This document shows, piece by piece, positions 63,531 through 64,000 of a DNA stretch of 64,000 bases. The notes beneath the pieces were generated by a model. It did not search any database, was not told the origin of the DNA, and worked only from the letters and a program-made list of their open reading frames with translations. Every line of letters begins with the position of its first letter. Position 1 is the stretch's first letter. Made by a program: the position numbers and the translations under genes. Source of the stretch: Bacteroides sp. (GTDB lineage: Bacteria; Bacteroidota; Bacteroidia; Bacteroidales; Bacteroidaceae); NCBI GenBank assembly GCA_021201335.1, contig JAJQFD010000038.1:29832-93831 (forward strand), given 5' to 3'.

Positions 63531-64000
63531 TCATAGATTAGTTTTTATTAAATTAATGATAATTTGGAATAATTGACAATGCAAATTAGCAATATTAACT
63601 TGAAATGAATGTTAAAAAATTGTTTTTTTATATGCGCTTTTTGATTTTTTATCGTTTTTCTGTTTTTTCGCTTTGGCTGTGTATAGCAAGTACAGCTATA
63701 AATATTAAACAATCTTTAGCCTCATCTTTTGCTTCGATTTTTCAGATGTCTTAAAATTTGCCAATGATTAATTGTTTCAAAAATATCATTTTATCATAGT
63801 AGCATTAATCTCTGAGTTTTCGAAAATAAGTGTGCAAACCAATCCGAAATGTGTTTTTTCTTATTCTAGCGTCATTGATTATAATCAAAAAGAAAGAGAA
63901 ATTAGATTTAATATATTAAATGAAGTATGAAAATAGTAGAATTGGAATAAAATAAATGATTATCCGCATGATGTCCTATTATAAATTCTGGATTTGAAGT
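63531..64000. other. 470-base intergenic region at the window edge, nothing certain seen
   Basis: AT-rich upstream region of the broken susC. No clear TAnnTTTG promoter; a CAAATTAG (plus strand, 63582-63589) is one base short of the box in the needed direction. No frame. Confidence 0.5.

Overview
The window is a stretch of a Bacteroidales chromosome (Bacteroidota). The evidence is two SusC/SusD pairs heading a pectin utilisation locus, many lipoproteins with Bacteroidetes-style lipoboxes, promoters resembling TAnnTTTG, weak Shine-Dalgarno sites and AT-rich intergenic DNA. A Parabacteroides- or Dysgonomonas-like genus seems plausible, but the sequence alone does not settle it. No rRNA, tRNA, CRISPR array, prophage or complete insertion sequence was seen.

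Layout. 0-9 kb: the end of a prolyl oligopeptidase, a pyruvate oxidase, a MenA/UbiA prenyltransferase, a flavin-binding PPOX protein, a small deoxyribosyltransferase/TIR-like protein lacking its expected Glu, a charged helical protein, a lactonase plus glucose-dehydrogenase-like pair, and a frameshifted zinc-ribbon membrane protein. 9-15.4 kb: a lipoprotein, then LemA, DUF2207 and YpfJ-type zinc peptidase genes flanked by two copies of a palindromic interspersed repeat, with two tandem-repeat arrays alongside. 15.4-24.1 kb: one minus-strand operon with a MacB/LolD-type ABC ATPase, two duplicated pairs of FtsX/MacB-type permeases, and an NtrC-like regulator with its sensor kinase. A close match to a sigma-54 promoter and a dyad that may bind the regulator lie just upstream, suggesting the operon controls itself. 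24.4-34.4 kb: an accessory region of orphan lipoproteins, an aldo/keto reductase broken by an amber codon, a frameshifted membrane-anchored AraC regulator, an orphan HsdM-like methylase with an altered catalytic motif, and a decayed TonB fragment. 34.5-40 kb: TatD, a small basic protein, a GC-rich palindrome cluster, an Ntn-hydrolase-like protein, a PHP phosphoesterase and an SH3-domain protein.

40-63.5 kb is a minus-strand pectin utilisation locus. The intact susC and susD come first, then a beta-helix protein, a large GH2 enzyme, two PL10 pectate lyases and a CE12-CE8 fusion esterase. Together these would bind pectin fragments at the surface, remove methyl and acetyl esters, cleave polygalacturonan and trim glycosides. 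A second susC/susD pair lies upstream, but its susC has an in-frame TAA. An AT-rich plus-strand M57 metallopeptidase gene sits between the two pairs.

Four genes carry single-site lesions (two homopolymer frameshifts, one TAG, one TAA), and a TonB fragment is also decayed. This could be real decay or switching, or base-calling error; reads would decide. No obviously new multi-gene defence system was found. The most unusual items are the sigma-54-controlled duplicated-permease exporter, the altered orphan HsdM, the Glu-less deoxyribosyltransferase/TIR-like protein and the large beta-helix protein in the pectin locus.
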